Positions 35,508 to 47,621 of a DNA stretch of 64,000 nucleotides are shown here, piece by piece. A program made the translations under genes and the position numbers. The first letter of the stretch is position 1; each line of letters opens with the position of its first letter. Below the pieces are notes generated by a model, which worked only from the letters and a program-made list of their open reading frames with translations, was not told where the DNA came from and searched no databases. This DNA is from Gonatopus flavifemur (lineage: Eukaryota; Arthropoda; Insecta; Hymenoptera; Dryinidae): positions 41,532,001-41,596,000 of the forward strand of contig JAFFJZ010000001.1 of the NCBI GenBank assembly GCA_018340375.1. The letters run 5' to 3'.

Positions 35508-37610
35508 ACGTGCGAGGGCCCATAAAATATCCAACAGAATAACAAAATAGGGATGTAAAATATTCACAATGATTTTTTATTAGGGATACGAGAGGTTCTA
35601 TATTAATTTTCTTCAATGCATCACAAAATCCAGATAAAGAATAAATCCCATGATAAAACAAGCGAGAGAAACATAAAATAATGATTTTTCATTTAAAATC
35701 ATAGGTTAATTCCTCATTATCACTTGCGTAATAGAACCGTAAGATTGTGCACGTAATCATATTCGGTAACTCATGAATAACTTTGGAAACTCAGTGAGAA
35801 AAGTTATTTCCGACAGGAGTTTCAAATCTTCTACACGTAGATTTCAAATCGGCTTCTAGGAGTAAGAGACAGTCTCAATCATATCAGCGAACTTTGAAAT
35901 TACTGAAGAATCACGTGAAGTGACATTCGTACTTATAATCCATTCAACGGGGATGTGTGGAAGCCTGATTTGTAAGAACTTGGATTTTAATACTGAAAGT
36001 GAGCAGGAATTTACGCCCCTTGCACCACTCTGCTTGAGAGAACTTGGAAATGCCATCTCGACCACAACTGAAAACTCGTTCCAAACATCCAAGTCACCAT
36101 ATATATTCCATATTTGTAGCCAAGAAAACTTGTACGATATGGGATTAAAATTTTCCAGGAATAGAATTCTGTAGAATCTAGATTCTATATGAAAACAGTT
36201 TCGTGAGACCTGGATGAATAAGACCAATCGATCGACGTTCGCAAGAAGAATAAATTGCTCCCTTTCATTTGCACTCTGTAGCAACGAATTTGAGTATAAT
36301 CAAGATTCTTTGAAAATGAAATCCGTAGTGCAATGAGATTGAGTTGTACTTCCGATTAAATTAGGTCCACAAACACAGAAAAAAAAATTATTCTGTTACA
36401 CGGGTAACGAAAGGAATAGTTGCGGCAGTAATCAAAGTAAATAGCTTGTAAATAACGAGATATTGACGTTAGTTAGTGTAACTAATATGTTAGTTGAGCC
36501 AACTAACGTGGTATTTTTCCTTTTTTGTCATCCGTCTTTATCAATCAATCTTGCACTATAACCAAAGCATTTTATCTACGTTCCGATATTCTACACGTAA
36601 AAGTTACGAACGTAACCAAAAATATTTCAATATAATCAACTTGAAAGTGTTTATATTGGTTTCTCAGTGAATTCAATGAACGTATCAGTTCGTCGACAAC
36701 AAAGACTACACCAATGGCGAGAGAAATGTATCTTGCGGGTAAGCGTTCAACAAGGGAGCATTGATTATACAGTGTGGTGGGTTCACAGAGATTCTGTTAC
36801 TGAGGAATATGGATCTTACACAAAACATAACACACACGTCTAAGACTAGCAACACTCCTCTTCAGCCTAGCTCTGTTATTGGAATCATTCAAATAGCTAT
36901 AAACTCAAACACGTTGAGAAAATCATCGCGAATAATACAAGATGAAACACTATGTAAGCCTGTTACGAAGAAATACATGCATTATCCAATAGGTATTCAT
37001 TAAACTCAATAGTCAGCGAAAACAAATGTGATTCAAATTCATATTGAAAAATTATACTATGGCAAATAAAATTCGAATCCATGAGTACAGAAATGCAGAA
37101 TAATAATCCACAAAACACACAATGTCTCAGAAATGTTGCGGAACATCGCGACAACCTCACAGATAAATTTTATGCTATGTGGGGAGAAATTGAGTTGCAT
37201 CAAAATTTGTAGGGATAAACAATGCAATTCAATAACGAAAAATAACACCCGTAACATTTTTGGTGTAAAAATTCATTTGGAACGTAAAATGCAATTTACA
37301 CCAGATGAATACACTTTATTTCCCAGTATGGATGCATTTTGGGGCCACTTTGGCCCATACCGCAGGATGAGGCCCGTGTTGAACCAGTGCTGCCCCCATT
37401 GTACACACATACTGGGGTTGACTTATTGAAGGAATTGAAAAATCATGGAGAAGCAAAGCGAACTCAATAGAATGGACAGTAAAAAATAGGGGATGAAATC
37501 AAACGATGTGGACTCTTATCGCGCCATTTTGAATTTTGATTCATTTCCGACTAGAAATTTTCTCTATCATTCACAAGAGCATTTAAGAAGTAATGCTAGG
37601 GTATTCCTTT
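35508..37610. other. Non-coding stretch with an unassigned minus-strand ORF
   Basis: The minus-strand ORF at 35856-36284 (142 codons) is long for this window but shows no motif I recognise and is also open in a plus-strand frame. It was not called. A phrase near 36375 (cacagaaaaaaaaattatt) resembles a MITE end without a partner. At 37315-37430 there is a GC-richer patch worded like the block at 29070-29475. Confidence 0.35.
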
Positions 37611-37718
37611 CCTAATAAAAATCCCTCTAGTCATTCTTCGGGCCTTGTAAAGAACTTGCAAAGCCTAGTAAGATCTTGTAATAACCTAGATGATGATCAG
37701 AGTAATTTTTACTAGGGT
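37611..37718. mobile_element. Short foldback repeat R (R2)
   Basis: The left cctaataaaaatccctctag pairs with the right part ending agagtaatttttactagg. It shares gatcttgtaataacctag with R1 at 23415-23544. It is about 108 bp long, with no certain target duplication. The ORF that begins beside it is not called. Confidence 0.55.
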
Positions 37719-37971
37719 TACTGATGCATTCCTAATCACAGATGAGGCAAGAACAAATCGGGCTGTCTTTTATGCTGCTGTAATCAGAGGTCGAAAAGGT
37801 AACAAACTCAGGTCTTGGCCAGATCCTCGTGCGTTTGCCTTGACCACACATGGTTTTTCACGTACACTGAATAAAATGTATGGTTATGGTAAAAACTAAA
37901 GTATGGTTAGAGCAAATAGTTGTAGTTGCAATTCTGGAACGATCCGTTTAATTATGGACACAATACCGATA

Positions 37972-38311
37972 CATGGAGAGAATAATTCATTACTTTTTCA
38001 TGTAAAATACGATATTTTTTACTGTGCTTCATATCAACGCCAGACTGAGTTTTGATTTTCATGAAGATTTATATTCTCACACAGTAAAATAATTCCCCAT
38101 AAAGATTTCCAATTCACACAGTAAAAATTCAGAAATTCATGGATTTTCGGGAAAATTTCTTATTCGGTGAATATTGTACTGGCCATCATTATAAATTACT
38201 GTGGAGTTTTCTAGAATTAAATGAGAATACCAAAATTTTTCTTATCGATTCCAATCTGGTCCGTGGATAGTGATCTTCCACAGTAATTTCAACTGTATTT
38301 TTCTCCCCGTG
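37972..38311. mobile_element. Probable CAC...GTG MITE with TA target duplication
   Basis: The ends are catggagagaataattc and, on the complement, cacggggagaaaaatac. TA flanks both sides (37970-37971 and 38312-38313). Inside are two cacagtaaaa phrases, so another small insertion or internal repeat may be present. The arms have diverged more than in the clean members. Confidence 0.5.
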
Positions 38312-38313
38312 TA

Positions 38314-39191
38314 TGTCTACACTTTAAATAACTGTTAAACTGTGAAAAGCAAAACTTACTTTCATCCTTTATATCAACTGATGATGAAATGCAGCCAAAA
38401 CTAGCCTTGTTTCAGCTGAAAGTGAGCACCGAAAACAAATGCCGACACAATGGAAGGGGCTGAATTTCAGCTAAGTTTTCAAGTAAGTTGCAACCACTTT
38501 CGGTCAGACTTCTTACAGAGTACAAGGGGATAGTATTGTTATGAGAACAATATTTTATTTTCAGTATTGATAAGTGCTACCAAATAACATTCGCATCACG
38601 CCGGGACCTAACATATAACTCTGACATGAAATATTGATTTTCCGGTGGAGACTGCAACGCGAATGTCAGACTAGTTTGCATCAGGATTTAACTTCTCCTG
38701 ACATACAACAAAGTAATACTAAGTAATATAATCAGAACCACATCGGAGCTATCAATGTACTTCTGTCGCAAATACTTCTCTCACAACAGACTCAACTGGG
38801 CACTTCTTATAGTCTTCTTCAGGTCGGAGCCTGATCGGGATTGCATTATCAGGGCTTGACTACTACAACGGACTGACATGATCCGATTATGATAATGGGC
38901 CTAGAATTTTTTCTGGTGGAGTTCGTCCCACATCCACTGCAATCACTGGAGGAGTTCATGATGTATCATTTCATATAAATGTTCTACCATGTATTCCAAG
39001 TAGAGATCTGATCAAACTCACCTGATATCTCATAAGATTCTTATAAAATCTTGACGCAGAGTGACAGAGTGAAGTATAATTCATCTGATCCATATCAGGA
39101 CCGACATGAATTTTTTCAACAATACGACGGCATACTTCATTACAGCTCGCGTTATCTTAATTGTAACAACCCAGCTTTGTACACAGAAAAC
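38314..39191. other. Non-coding stretch with diverged repeat pieces
   Basis: Between 38338 and 38522 there are phrases of the 8569 MITE family (gtgaaaagcaaaacttac and atgcagccaaaa). The segment 38820-38910 resembles 47232-47325, sharing attgcattatcag and gatnatgataatgg-type words about 50 bp apart. No gene is supported. Confidence 0.35.
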
Positions 39192-39864
39192 ACAGATGAA
39201 GCTGAAGTTAGCGGCGGACACTGCAAAAATTGCCATCGAAGATATGTCTCAAAATGAGACATCGTATGTTTGATAATTCAAATCAAACACTTGACTGTTT
39301 TAACTGGAAACATCAGTATTTTATTTTGCGACACTGATGTTCAAGTATGTGTTTGTCCTCAAATAAAATGTGAGGAGTGTTATTTATCACATTAAACTTG
39401 AAAAGATGGATCATATTGATAATTTCTAAACATACGGTTAATTACAATCTCGTTTAGTTTTGTTTCAAATGACACAGTATACATTTTGAACACATTGTTC
39501 CTGTTCTTTACTCTGACGTTGACGTAATAGTAATTCGAGATTATGTTTTACATACAACTTTCAAACATTTTTTTTTGCTAATTAAACACGTCATGTCTTG
39601 AATCAAAATTTTGTTTTGTGTTTTCAATATAATTACCATAACATTTTTGAATGTTTGAAAAGTCACAACAAAAGTATCTTGAAATAAGACATCAGTTTTT
39701 GCAGTGGACTGATGTAACTTTTGATTGTACTTGAATCAAATATTTTTCATATCAAAAATTGATTGGGTGACTTTCAATTAAACGATTCAACTACTTAAAT
39801 ATTTAAAAAAACAATTATATCAAAAGCTACATCAATTCGCCGCTAGTTTCAGCTTTATGAAACA
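39192..39864. repeat. Palindromic repeat with an insertion in its left arm
   Basis: The left arm reads gctgaagttagcggcgga and resumes after the insertion with ctgatgtaacttttgat. The right arm, as its complement, reads gctgaaactagcggcgaa and continues ttgatgtagcttttgat without interruption. The two arms together define both the host palindrome and the exact insertion point. Confidence 0.7.
39219..39706. mobile_element. CACTGC...GCAGTG element with GA target duplication
   Basis: A 488-bp insertion with ends cactgcaaaaatt and tttttgcagtg. GA lies on both sides (39217-39218 and 39707-39708). Near the ends, atgtctcaaaatgagacatc and cttgaaataagacatc pair loosely. The uninterrupted opposite arm of the host palindrome confirms the boundaries. 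It is non-coding. Confidence 0.75.
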
Positions 39865-40550
39865 CATATCCTCAGGAACAATTTTTAATAGGTTTATGCA
39901 GGGATTAACGTATTCCTTTTTTTTTTTACAAAGATCATATCCACTTATACCCTTCAATAATGATTATCACTGTATCGACAAAACAAGTCCAATTTTGGCT
40001 GTTACAGGTGGAATTTTTTAGATTAAACTTTTTCTAGAATATTCACTGTGACAACAAAAAATTCCATCAATAATGAAAATTGGGACAAAATTAATCGAGG
40101 ACGTTCCTAGAATTATTTTGCTTCACCAGTGAAGTCGGTACCACAATTTGAATTGCTTCGATAAGAAAAATCAATAACTTTCAACAATGTATTACTCACT
40201 TCATACACTTCGATCAATACTATCGTCTTGGTCTTTGAGTTGTGCATGAAAATAAAACGTATATACATTCAGAAGGCGGGAAAAAATATTAAAAATTTCT
40301 TTGATACGGAGATTTTCAGAATTTTTATCGATTGGAAAAGTGGTCGACCGCACGGGGGGAAGTATAGGGTAACGATGAGCGGGAAAAATAGTAACACTGA
40401 GAAAAGTGTTGCAAAATTGTAATGAATTAAAACCAGAACGAATAATTATCAATCCGATATACCTTCCACCATGCGCAAATAGTGAACTGATCTAGTGATA
40501 TACTACTTATTTAATTGCAGCTATATACTAAGAGAACTATCTATACTTGA
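39865..40550. other. Non-coding stretch, no gene seen
   Basis: No gene is supported. The last part (about 40506-40550) may be an eroded left end of repeat W1. Confidence 0.4.
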
Positions 40551-40953
40551 GAGCTACTAAAAATTTGCTTGATTCAACCAAGGAAATATAGACTGTCAGA
40601 AATATCTGGAAGTTTTTTTCAATTACGTACATGAAATCAGGTTCATATACATTCTGCATTATATTCAATGTACAAAAACATGAAAAGAGTATACATATAT
40701 ATAGAGTATGCTATAGTTTACAATAAATTTCATGTTAAATGTGCATGAAACTGAATTCATGAACGTACTTGAAGAAAACTTCCAGTTAAAACATTAAAAT
40801 TAATGCAGAAATTTTTAACAGTGTAGTTGATTCATCACTCAATTGTATCAATTATACTTTCTTAGTTAGATTAATCAAATTTCTAATAGCTTCCACTAAA
40901 AATATTCGGTTGAGGAGTCTTAATTACAGTAACCTCCGAAATTTCTTTCAGTG
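40551..40953. mobile_element. MITE W, copy 1 (W1), interrupted by V
   Basis: W1 reads gagctactaaaaatttg, then gattcaaccaagg, then continues after the insertion with gttgattcatcactcaa, tatactttcttagtta and finally atttctttcagtg at 40953, followed by TA. Copy W2 at 42417 has the same order without V. Its own palindromic structure pairs the tail with the head seen in W2 (cactgagagaaattt). The left end of W1 is eroded. Confidence 0.75.
40591..40823. mobile_element. MITE V nested in W1
   Basis: A 233-bp element with ends gactgtcagaaat and, on the complement, cactgttaaaaat. The inner arms share ctggaagtttt, caattacgtacatgaa-like and ttcatg segments. TA lies on both sides (40589-40590 and 40824-40825). 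W2 has a single TA at the matching site (42516-42517), which proves the target duplication. Confidence 0.85.
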
Positions 40954-40955
40954 TA

Positions 40956-42416
40956 ATTGTTACAGACATCAATCTTTACCATCTACCCTGTCACGTATCA
41001 ATTATTATTTGGTTCTTTCCCAAGCGATCATATTTGTGTCACTGCTAGCAATTAATACCCACTTGGTATTCTACTGATTCAAACTATGAGATCAATCCAT
41101 CTAAAACGCACACCTTCAAAAGAGAAAATTCAAAAAAATTCGGTTGGTTTTGATTGATATTTTAATTAAACACACGATATTCGTACATAAAGATTTTCCA
41201 CTCCTTAGCTCTTTTGCAATGATAATCAGTTTTATGATAAATACGAATAAACGAACCGCTAATGGGTTCTTTCATTTTTTGTCCCAGTCTTCGCTTGATT
41301 TTCCGGTGGCCGTCCCTTCAAGTTCGCAACTCCGTTTACGGAAACAGTAAAATATAGAAGGGAAAAGTACGACATTAAAAAGTTTCCTCGATGAAAAATT
41401 TTGTTCTGTTTTTCAATGAAGTAAAATTTGAATAATTACATGGAAACTTCATGGTTGTAATATTTTTCGTCCAAAAAGTTTCATCGTCTTCCGTTCTCTT
41501 GGGTATTCTTAATACACACCAAAACTTATTCTATTAATTCCGAATACGAATACGTGGTGTGCGTGTGATGGAGAAAAAAAAAAAGAAGAACGCTGGGATA
41601 TAGACTTTCGGGAGAGAAAAATATCTACATGAGCAAACAAACATATCAATTTTTCCTTGTTTTCCCGTTGGTAAAATGCATTGTAGTCTCTTATGAGAAT
41701 TTAATGCAGTAAATGAGAATTTTTTTTCTCGTTATGATCGTAATACGTGGAGACGTGTCCGAGAATATACATGTTCCCCATAAATATCATTGAGAAAGAA
41801 AGAAGAAAAAAATGAGAGGAAAACAAACCACTGTGTTCATTTTTAGGTATATTATCACGATATACAGTGGTACATGTTCGGGATGACAGCGCTATGTCCA
41901 CGCCAATGTCAAAATATTAATGTTTCATTCTTGTGGAACGAGTTCATGAACCCGTGAAAATAGCAACAACTTTTAATTCGACGGTCGACATATAAAAGAG
42001 AGAAAATGGTACGCGATAATCCATTGCACTGTTTGTCGTGTTTTACTATTCCGTTTTGTTTTTAATTCACACACAAACATTTTTTGAAATATGAATATGA
42101 CTTATATGGAAGGTATTTAAATATTGACGAAGAGGGACTGAATAATTACTGACCAACTATATGCATTGATCGGTATTAACTGAAATCTAAATGAATGTTT
42201 ATTTCTAAAAGCATCACGCGTACAGGTATTCTCGATTCACGAATAAGTAACAAAACTCAATTGTCGCTCATTGAGCAATCAATTTCAAAACAAATTATGA
42301 CCTCAGGAATCGTACTAAATGAACATTACAACTTTTGTATTCAATTCCCATGCCCAAACACGTCAATGAGGTGAATTACAGGTCTATTTCACTGAATTCA
42401 CTGCCTCTCAAACATG
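40956..42416. other. Non-coding stretch, no gene seen
   Basis: No gene or clear repeat is supported. Confidence 0.4.
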
Positions 42417-43165
42417 CACTGAGAGAAATTTTTATAGTCGCTGTAACTAAAACTTCTCAACTAAACATTCCTAATGAGAGCTACTAAGAATTTGGTTGAT
42501 TCAACCAAGGAAGTATAGTCGATTCATCACCTAATTATATCAACTATACTTTCTTAGTTAAATTAATCAAATTGCTAGTACACAGAGAAGAATGCAGTTC
42601 GAAAATATAGTAATCTTTAATAGAAAATTGGAGAATATTTCTTGAAATCTATGAATATTTGTTAAAAGCTGAGAGTATTTCTCAAGTTCGTAATAAAGAT
42701 AAAACGATTCACATTTTTGTTAAATTTCATTTGAACAAGAATGAAGATTTATCAATACCTCACAAACAATAGAAAACAATATGAACTTTGCACAAGTCAC
42801 GCATGAAATTTAAAAAAGTAAATAATACAATTTCGAAATTTTGTTAGTCACACATGAAATTTGACAAAGTGGATGCCCAAATTTCGAAATTTTATTATTT
42901 ACTTTTTAAAATTTCATGCGTGACTTGTGCAAAGTTCATATAGTTTTCTATTGTTTGTAGGTATTGATAAATTTTCATTCTTCTTCAAATAAAATTCAAC
43001 TGAAATGTGAACCGTTTTATCTTTATTACGAACTTGAGAAATACTCTCAGATTTCAATAAATATTCACAGATTTTAAGAAATATTCTCCAATCTTCCATT
43101 AAAGATTACTATATTTCTGCACTGCATTTTTCTCCGTGTAGCTTTTACTAAGAATATTTGTGCTT
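42417..43165. mobile_element. MITE W, copy 2 (W2), interrupted by U
   Basis: It starts cactgagagaaattttt and runs through gagctactaagaatttgg, attcaaccaagg, cgattcatcacc and tatactttcttagtta. It is then split by U and resumes with gcttttactaagaatattt. Similarity to W1 fades after that, so the right end is lost. TG precedes the left end. Confidence 0.75.
42581..43138. mobile_element. Long-arm foldback MITE U nested in W2
   Basis: A 558-bp palindrome. The left end is cacagagaagaatgcagt; the right end is tgcatttttctccgtg. Each arm is about 250 bp and carries cttgagaaatactctca-type and cacgcatgaaattt-type segments. TA lies on both sides (42579-42580 and 43139-43140), and W1 has the single-TA empty site at 40887-40888. 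Its ends resemble those of the element at 26572-27123. Confidence 0.9.
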
Positions 43166-43840
43166 TCCATCTTGTCAGCTGAATCCTCTAAGCGGAAACA
43201 TGTTGAATTGAGATGATCCAATTCGATATTTGGCTGATTCCAGGAAATTTTATGCACGCCGATTATATGAGTATCAAGATCAGTCGAGCCGAAAAATTAA
43301 TAGACTTTATTTTCCTGAAAATCTGTTCTGATCTATAATGCGTTACAAATTCAAATCAGGACTTTTATAAAAACTAATCCTTTCCACGAATTCAGATCTT
43401 CGACCCCCGAATTTACTTCGTTCCAGAAGCTGAAACTCGTCTTTAAAACATTTATCTCAAAAACAGGAGAAGCAAGAGTGAAATCAAAATAAGGAACTAA
43501 AATCAGGGACATCACTTGTCCAAAAAAAAAATGCTGAGTTTTAATGCTACTTGACAAAAATCTGGGCTCCACTTCTGGTCTGAGCGTGTCACAGAACAGA
43601 CAAACAAGAAAGTTCGATTGAAACAAAAATCTGAAGATTACTTGTTCACGCGTATACATTGTTAGAAATTTCCGCATAAAACTTCAATCACATGTGATGG
43701 AAGCGATTTCCACTCACGTGATTGTAAGAGTTCTTGAAATTTCAATTACATATCAATGGAAATTTAATCACTAAACCATACTAATATGGGTAATATAATA
43801 TCGCAAAAATTGGAAATTCAATCATATGTAACTGAATCTT
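43166..43840. other. Non-coding stretch, no gene seen
   Basis: No gene is supported. A 108-codon minus-strand ORF has no recognisable content. Confidence 0.4.
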
Positions 43841-44020
43841 AAGAGGAGGTTCTCTTCAAGCGAATTCCGAAAGAAGGTGATTTTCTCGAATTTTTTTTCT
43901 CAAGAAGGAAGTAAATTAAGAACGCGAGTTATTTGAAACTAATTAAATGGTTCTTCAAGGACATGAAAAAAATGTTCTCAAGTTAAAGGATTCGTATCCC
44001 GAAACTTTGAAGGCGTTTTT
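43841..44020. repeat. Element Z, deleted copy (Z2)
   Basis: It begins aagaggaggttctcttcaag and follows Z1 through aggtgattttctcgaattt and gaagtaaattaagaacgcg. It then jumps to the region of Z1 containing ttctcaagttaaagga and cccgaaactttgaaggcg. It ends abruptly at 44020, where mariner coding sequence begins. Confidence 0.7.
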
Positions 44021-44147
44021 GTGACAGAGCATTGTCACCATCAGTCTCAACAAGAATTCTATGTGCTTCAGCTGCAGATTTCTTTTGAATAAAGTAGTGC
44101 AATAAAATTTCCCGTGAATACACTGTATTTGGCACAAAAGTAGACAT
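44021..44147 (-). pseudogene. Mariner transposase, N-terminal fragment (mauritiana-like wording)
   Basis: On the minus strand the frame opens at 44147 with MSTFVPNTVYSREILLHYF. It continues through QKKSAAEAHRILVE and DNALSQ, the start of the first helix-turn-helix of a mariner transposase. The wording KKSAAEAHRxLVExxGDNALS is characteristic of mauritiana-type mariners and clearly different from the two mariners at 54.6 and 60.9 kb. The frame then enters element Z sequence at the 44020/44021 junction, so the rest of the second DNA-binding part and the whole DDD catalytic domain are absent. Only about 43 residues of a family usually near 345 remain. About 65 bp of plausible 5' leader may follow to 44215, but I cannot fix the terminal repeat. 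It is non-functional. Confidence 0.7.
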
Positions 44148-45083
44148 TTTCAAAAATAATAAACAATTACTCTGTTTACAACAAAGTGAACTATCATACA
44201 CTGAAATTTCAGGTTAGATACATTACTATTCGAAATTTCAAGCACGCAGTACTGTTAGTGCTATCTGTGATGAAACAGCGAGAACTTATTCAAGGTCACA
44301 AATCATCCGACCCTTTTGTATTTTAAGAAAAATTGATAACACGCATTTATATTTAATGAATAAGACTGAGTAGATAAATATCTAGTGTCCACATTGCAAG
44401 TGAAGTTGATTCATTTACATAAGTATGCAAACACTTATTTGAAAAAGTATCAGGCGGTCGGATAGTGGGAATGGTGGTCGGAAAATGGTGATTGTACGTT
44501 ATGTCGTGAGTTTTCTGTTACACCACTATACTCTTCTCAATATTATGAACCCACGCAGAAAACAAAAGGATAATGCAGAGCCTTGGTTGTCGCAACCCTA
44601 GCAGAAATCATTCTAGCCGCCTTATAGTTAATGTCAAGGCCCTTTCCAGTGACCAGCTTCACTGCAAGCGCCTTGAAAGGTGTTAGACAACCGCGATAAT
44701 CATTTTTATTAGGGAACGAAATGTTTGCTGTTACAACCAAGTTTTTGGCTAAAACAGCAAAAATTTACACCCAGAAACTGGTATGCTCGAAGTAAACAAG
44801 GAATTCTTACTGTACCCCCAAATATCCCTACAGCTACAGTTTCAAGTTTCATTCTGTTTTGTACATGGGTAAAATGTCTATTATAAGGATAGTTACACTT
44901 ATTTCATGAATAATTACATTTTATTCAAACATGGAATATACTTGATTCAAGCGCAATAAATGTAATTATCTTTACAATAAGCATATTGCACATTTGCCAA
45001 CCAGAATAATACTTGAAACAACTGTGTAATATTTGAAGGAATAGGAAGAATCACTCACTTTGATTCAAGCATCCTGTTTTCTG
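44148..45083. other. Non-coding stretch with the shared 38-bp word
   Basis: No gene is supported. Loose symmetry lies around 44580-44760 (gccttggttgtcgcaa against tgttacaaccaagtttttgg), which may be an eroded foldback element containing the 38-bp word at 44674. Confidence 0.35.
44674..44711 (+). repeat. 38-bp word shared with 20552-20589
   Basis: It begins tgaaaggtgttagacaacc and ends atttttatta, differing from the other copy at two positions. Confidence 0.6.
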
Positions 45084-45316
45084 CACAGACAAAAGTTTAT
45101 ACTAGAGATTATTAGACACAGTATCGTACCCGTGGTATATACTCGATTATGACAGTAAGAACTATAACTTTGTATTTTCTTATTACTCCGCATATTGACT
45201 CTAAGAAGAGTCGTGGTGATCTGTCGCATATCCATTGTTCTTTCCGCCACAATAAGCTATATATCCTACGGCTACAATATAAATATATTAATTTTTACTA
45301 CAAAATTTTCTCTGTG
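45084..45316. mobile_element. Probable MITE related to the one at 28772
   Basis: The right end, read as complement, is cacagagaaaattttgtagt, the same as the end of the element at 28772. The left end cacagacaaaagtttatact is diverged. TG is on both sides (45082-45083 and 45317-45318). The element is 233 bp. Confidence 0.5.
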
Positions 45317-45392
45317 TGGGTGTAGCTGTTATTTCTCCGCAAATATAACTATCCGATGATTTCTAAACTGTTGAATACAAAATATACAGCTA

Positions 45393-45651
45393 CACGGAGA
45401 GAAAAAAATCGTCATATTTACCATGCTAACATAGTATTCGGTCTTATTTTATATGAAATCGTGATTGTTACTATGTGGGAATAGAATTCTTCACCATTTT
45501 TCTGGTAATAATTACTATGCTACATATATATTTTATTACCAGAAAAATGGTAGAGAATTTTATTCTTACGAAGTCACAATCACGATTTTATATAAAATAA
45601 GACTGAATACTATTTTGGCATGGTAGATATTACCATTCTCTCCTCTCCGAG
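45393..45651. mobile_element. Foldback MITE with TA target duplication
   Basis: It begins cacggagagaaaaaaatcg and ends tctcctctccgag. The arms pair through accatgctaacatagta and ttattttatatgaaatcgtg-type segments and around the ttaccagaaaaatggta core. TA is on both sides (45391-45392 and 45652-45653). The element is 259 bp and non-coding. Confidence 0.8.
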
Positions 45652-45653
45652 TA

Positions 45654-47621
45654 ATAATTTTAATCAATTCATTATGGATATGACAATAATATTCTCATAC
45701 TCCCAAGAATATTCAAAGTTTCAACTTCAATTCTTAATGTAATTTATGATATACGAGATATTGCACTGAAATGATGAAAAAATAACTCAACGCGATGAAA
45801 AATAATCCAAATAAAATGTTTCGGTGAAGATCTAAAAACTATTTCAAATATACCATACAAGTATGTTGAAGGCCCTGTGGTATCTCCCAGGAGTAAGAAG
45901 TGAAAAGCTACGGGTGCGATAACGTAGAAAAAGTTATGTGACAAGCTGCTGGCTTTTATAACCCAGTACGACGTGTGTATTGATCGCGCAAAAACGAACT
46001 TATTGTTCGAGAGAATAAAACGCGTTAGCCTCTCGTCTCTTGTACAAGCTTTATTGAGTATGTCAGGATATTTCTACCAAAAAGGTATTTCATCAAGTGC
46101 TATTACGAAAAACATAAATAAATAAAAACATATTTATTGAATTACCGATAAACGAGAACTTTTGCAATAAACTGTGTATTTTATTAAGAATTTACACAGA
46201 TTAATTTGGAAAATTCAATTATCTTTCAGTATATTCGTAATTTTAATAGATTTTAATATCGACACCAGTACATTGATTCAATTGCTTATTCAATATTTGA
46301 AGAGTAACGAAAAAACTTACTTCAGGAAAACTTTTTGAAATTCGATTGAAAAGTCGCGAATGCACATCCTATATTGAAAACACTGAAAACTCAAAATGAA
46401 ATAAAACTTATATTTTATGGAATACATCACTTCCGTATGACTCTGATTTCGTAACTGGAATTATTGACAAGTGTAACAAATTCATAATCGATGATTCAAA
46501 TTTAAAACAGGGTTCCTGAATTCTAAAACACATTAGGATAGTTTCTAAAGATATTGGAATAAAAAGTTTGACTGACATGAGATAAAATTGAATGAACGAA
46601 ATTACGAAATTTCCTTCGTTAAACTCATCTTCTACGTATTCACTAGGACTAAGGAAAGATCTAGAGAGTTTTTGAAATACTTTTCTAGTTTCTTTGTAAA
46701 TGTGTAACTTTTTATAAGTGAGAAAATGAAAAGTGAACTTCTCAAAACAAATTAAAGTTTACAAAAAATATCGATCCAATGTGGATAATTATTTATAATT
46801 CTAGGGAATAAAATATTTCATTCGAGGGTTCTCCAGACATGATCAATATCACACGTTGCACCGGTTAGCAGAAATTAGACAGTGATATGATATAGTGTCC
46901 TTGTTCTATTCTAATAGAGCCATTAATTACGATAACATCTGTTGATGCTGTTCTTAACGAATGACATCGCGTAATGTTTTGATCACAAGCCATATATTTT
47001 CCCCGATGCAATGAATGACGTTATAATTAATGTGCTGTCCGAATTGTCAACATTCAACATCAAAAATATCTCATATAATGTTATGTTGCTATGACGCAGG
47101 AAAAAATCTACTGTAATTACATTTTGAAGGTTCGGTAAAGGTACTATATTTGTTCGATGAATTTAAAAGTTACTGAATGTTTATCAATCTTTTGTCAATT
47201 ACAGAGCCAAAGGTTCACTGCGTATCATCAGATCTCGATCAAATTGCATTATCAGAGCCTGATTAAATTTCTAAATTGAGCTAACAAAATTCGATCATGA
47301 TAATGGCCCTAACTCTTTTCAGCCAAGTCAAACATTAAATGAATGAGTTCAAAAATATTGGTGATTTTTCACATTATTTTCTTGTGTTTGGTCGAAGAAG
47401 AATGAATCAGAATGGATGATAAAAAAAACATTCTTATATATTATGATATAATTAATAATATTATTACAAATAATATAATGAATCCAATAAATACAAAATG
47501 AAATACAGATACTTATGAAGAATGATTATTCTTAGAAAGGGAGAGTCGAATTTCTTTTTAAAGATCATTATCGAAGAGACCCACCTTGTTCATGTAACTT
47601 GTTCATCTCAAGTCCTTTGCA
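45654..47621. other. Non-coding stretch, no gene seen
   Basis: No gene is supported. The segment 47120-47195 resembles 54216-54285, sharing tgaag-ttc-gtaaa and tatatttgttcgat-aat words. The segment 47232-47325 resembles 38820-38910. Both pairs are strongly diverged. Confidence 0.35.

Noticed and set aside
35856..36284. Minus-strand ORF of 142 codons
   Set aside because: No recognisable motif, no splice context and an open frame on the other strand; it could be chance or an old fragment.
37690..37899. Plus-strand ORF of 69 codons, considered as an exon
   Set aside because: It starts inside repeat R2 and has no recognisable protein content; splice-like ends are weak.
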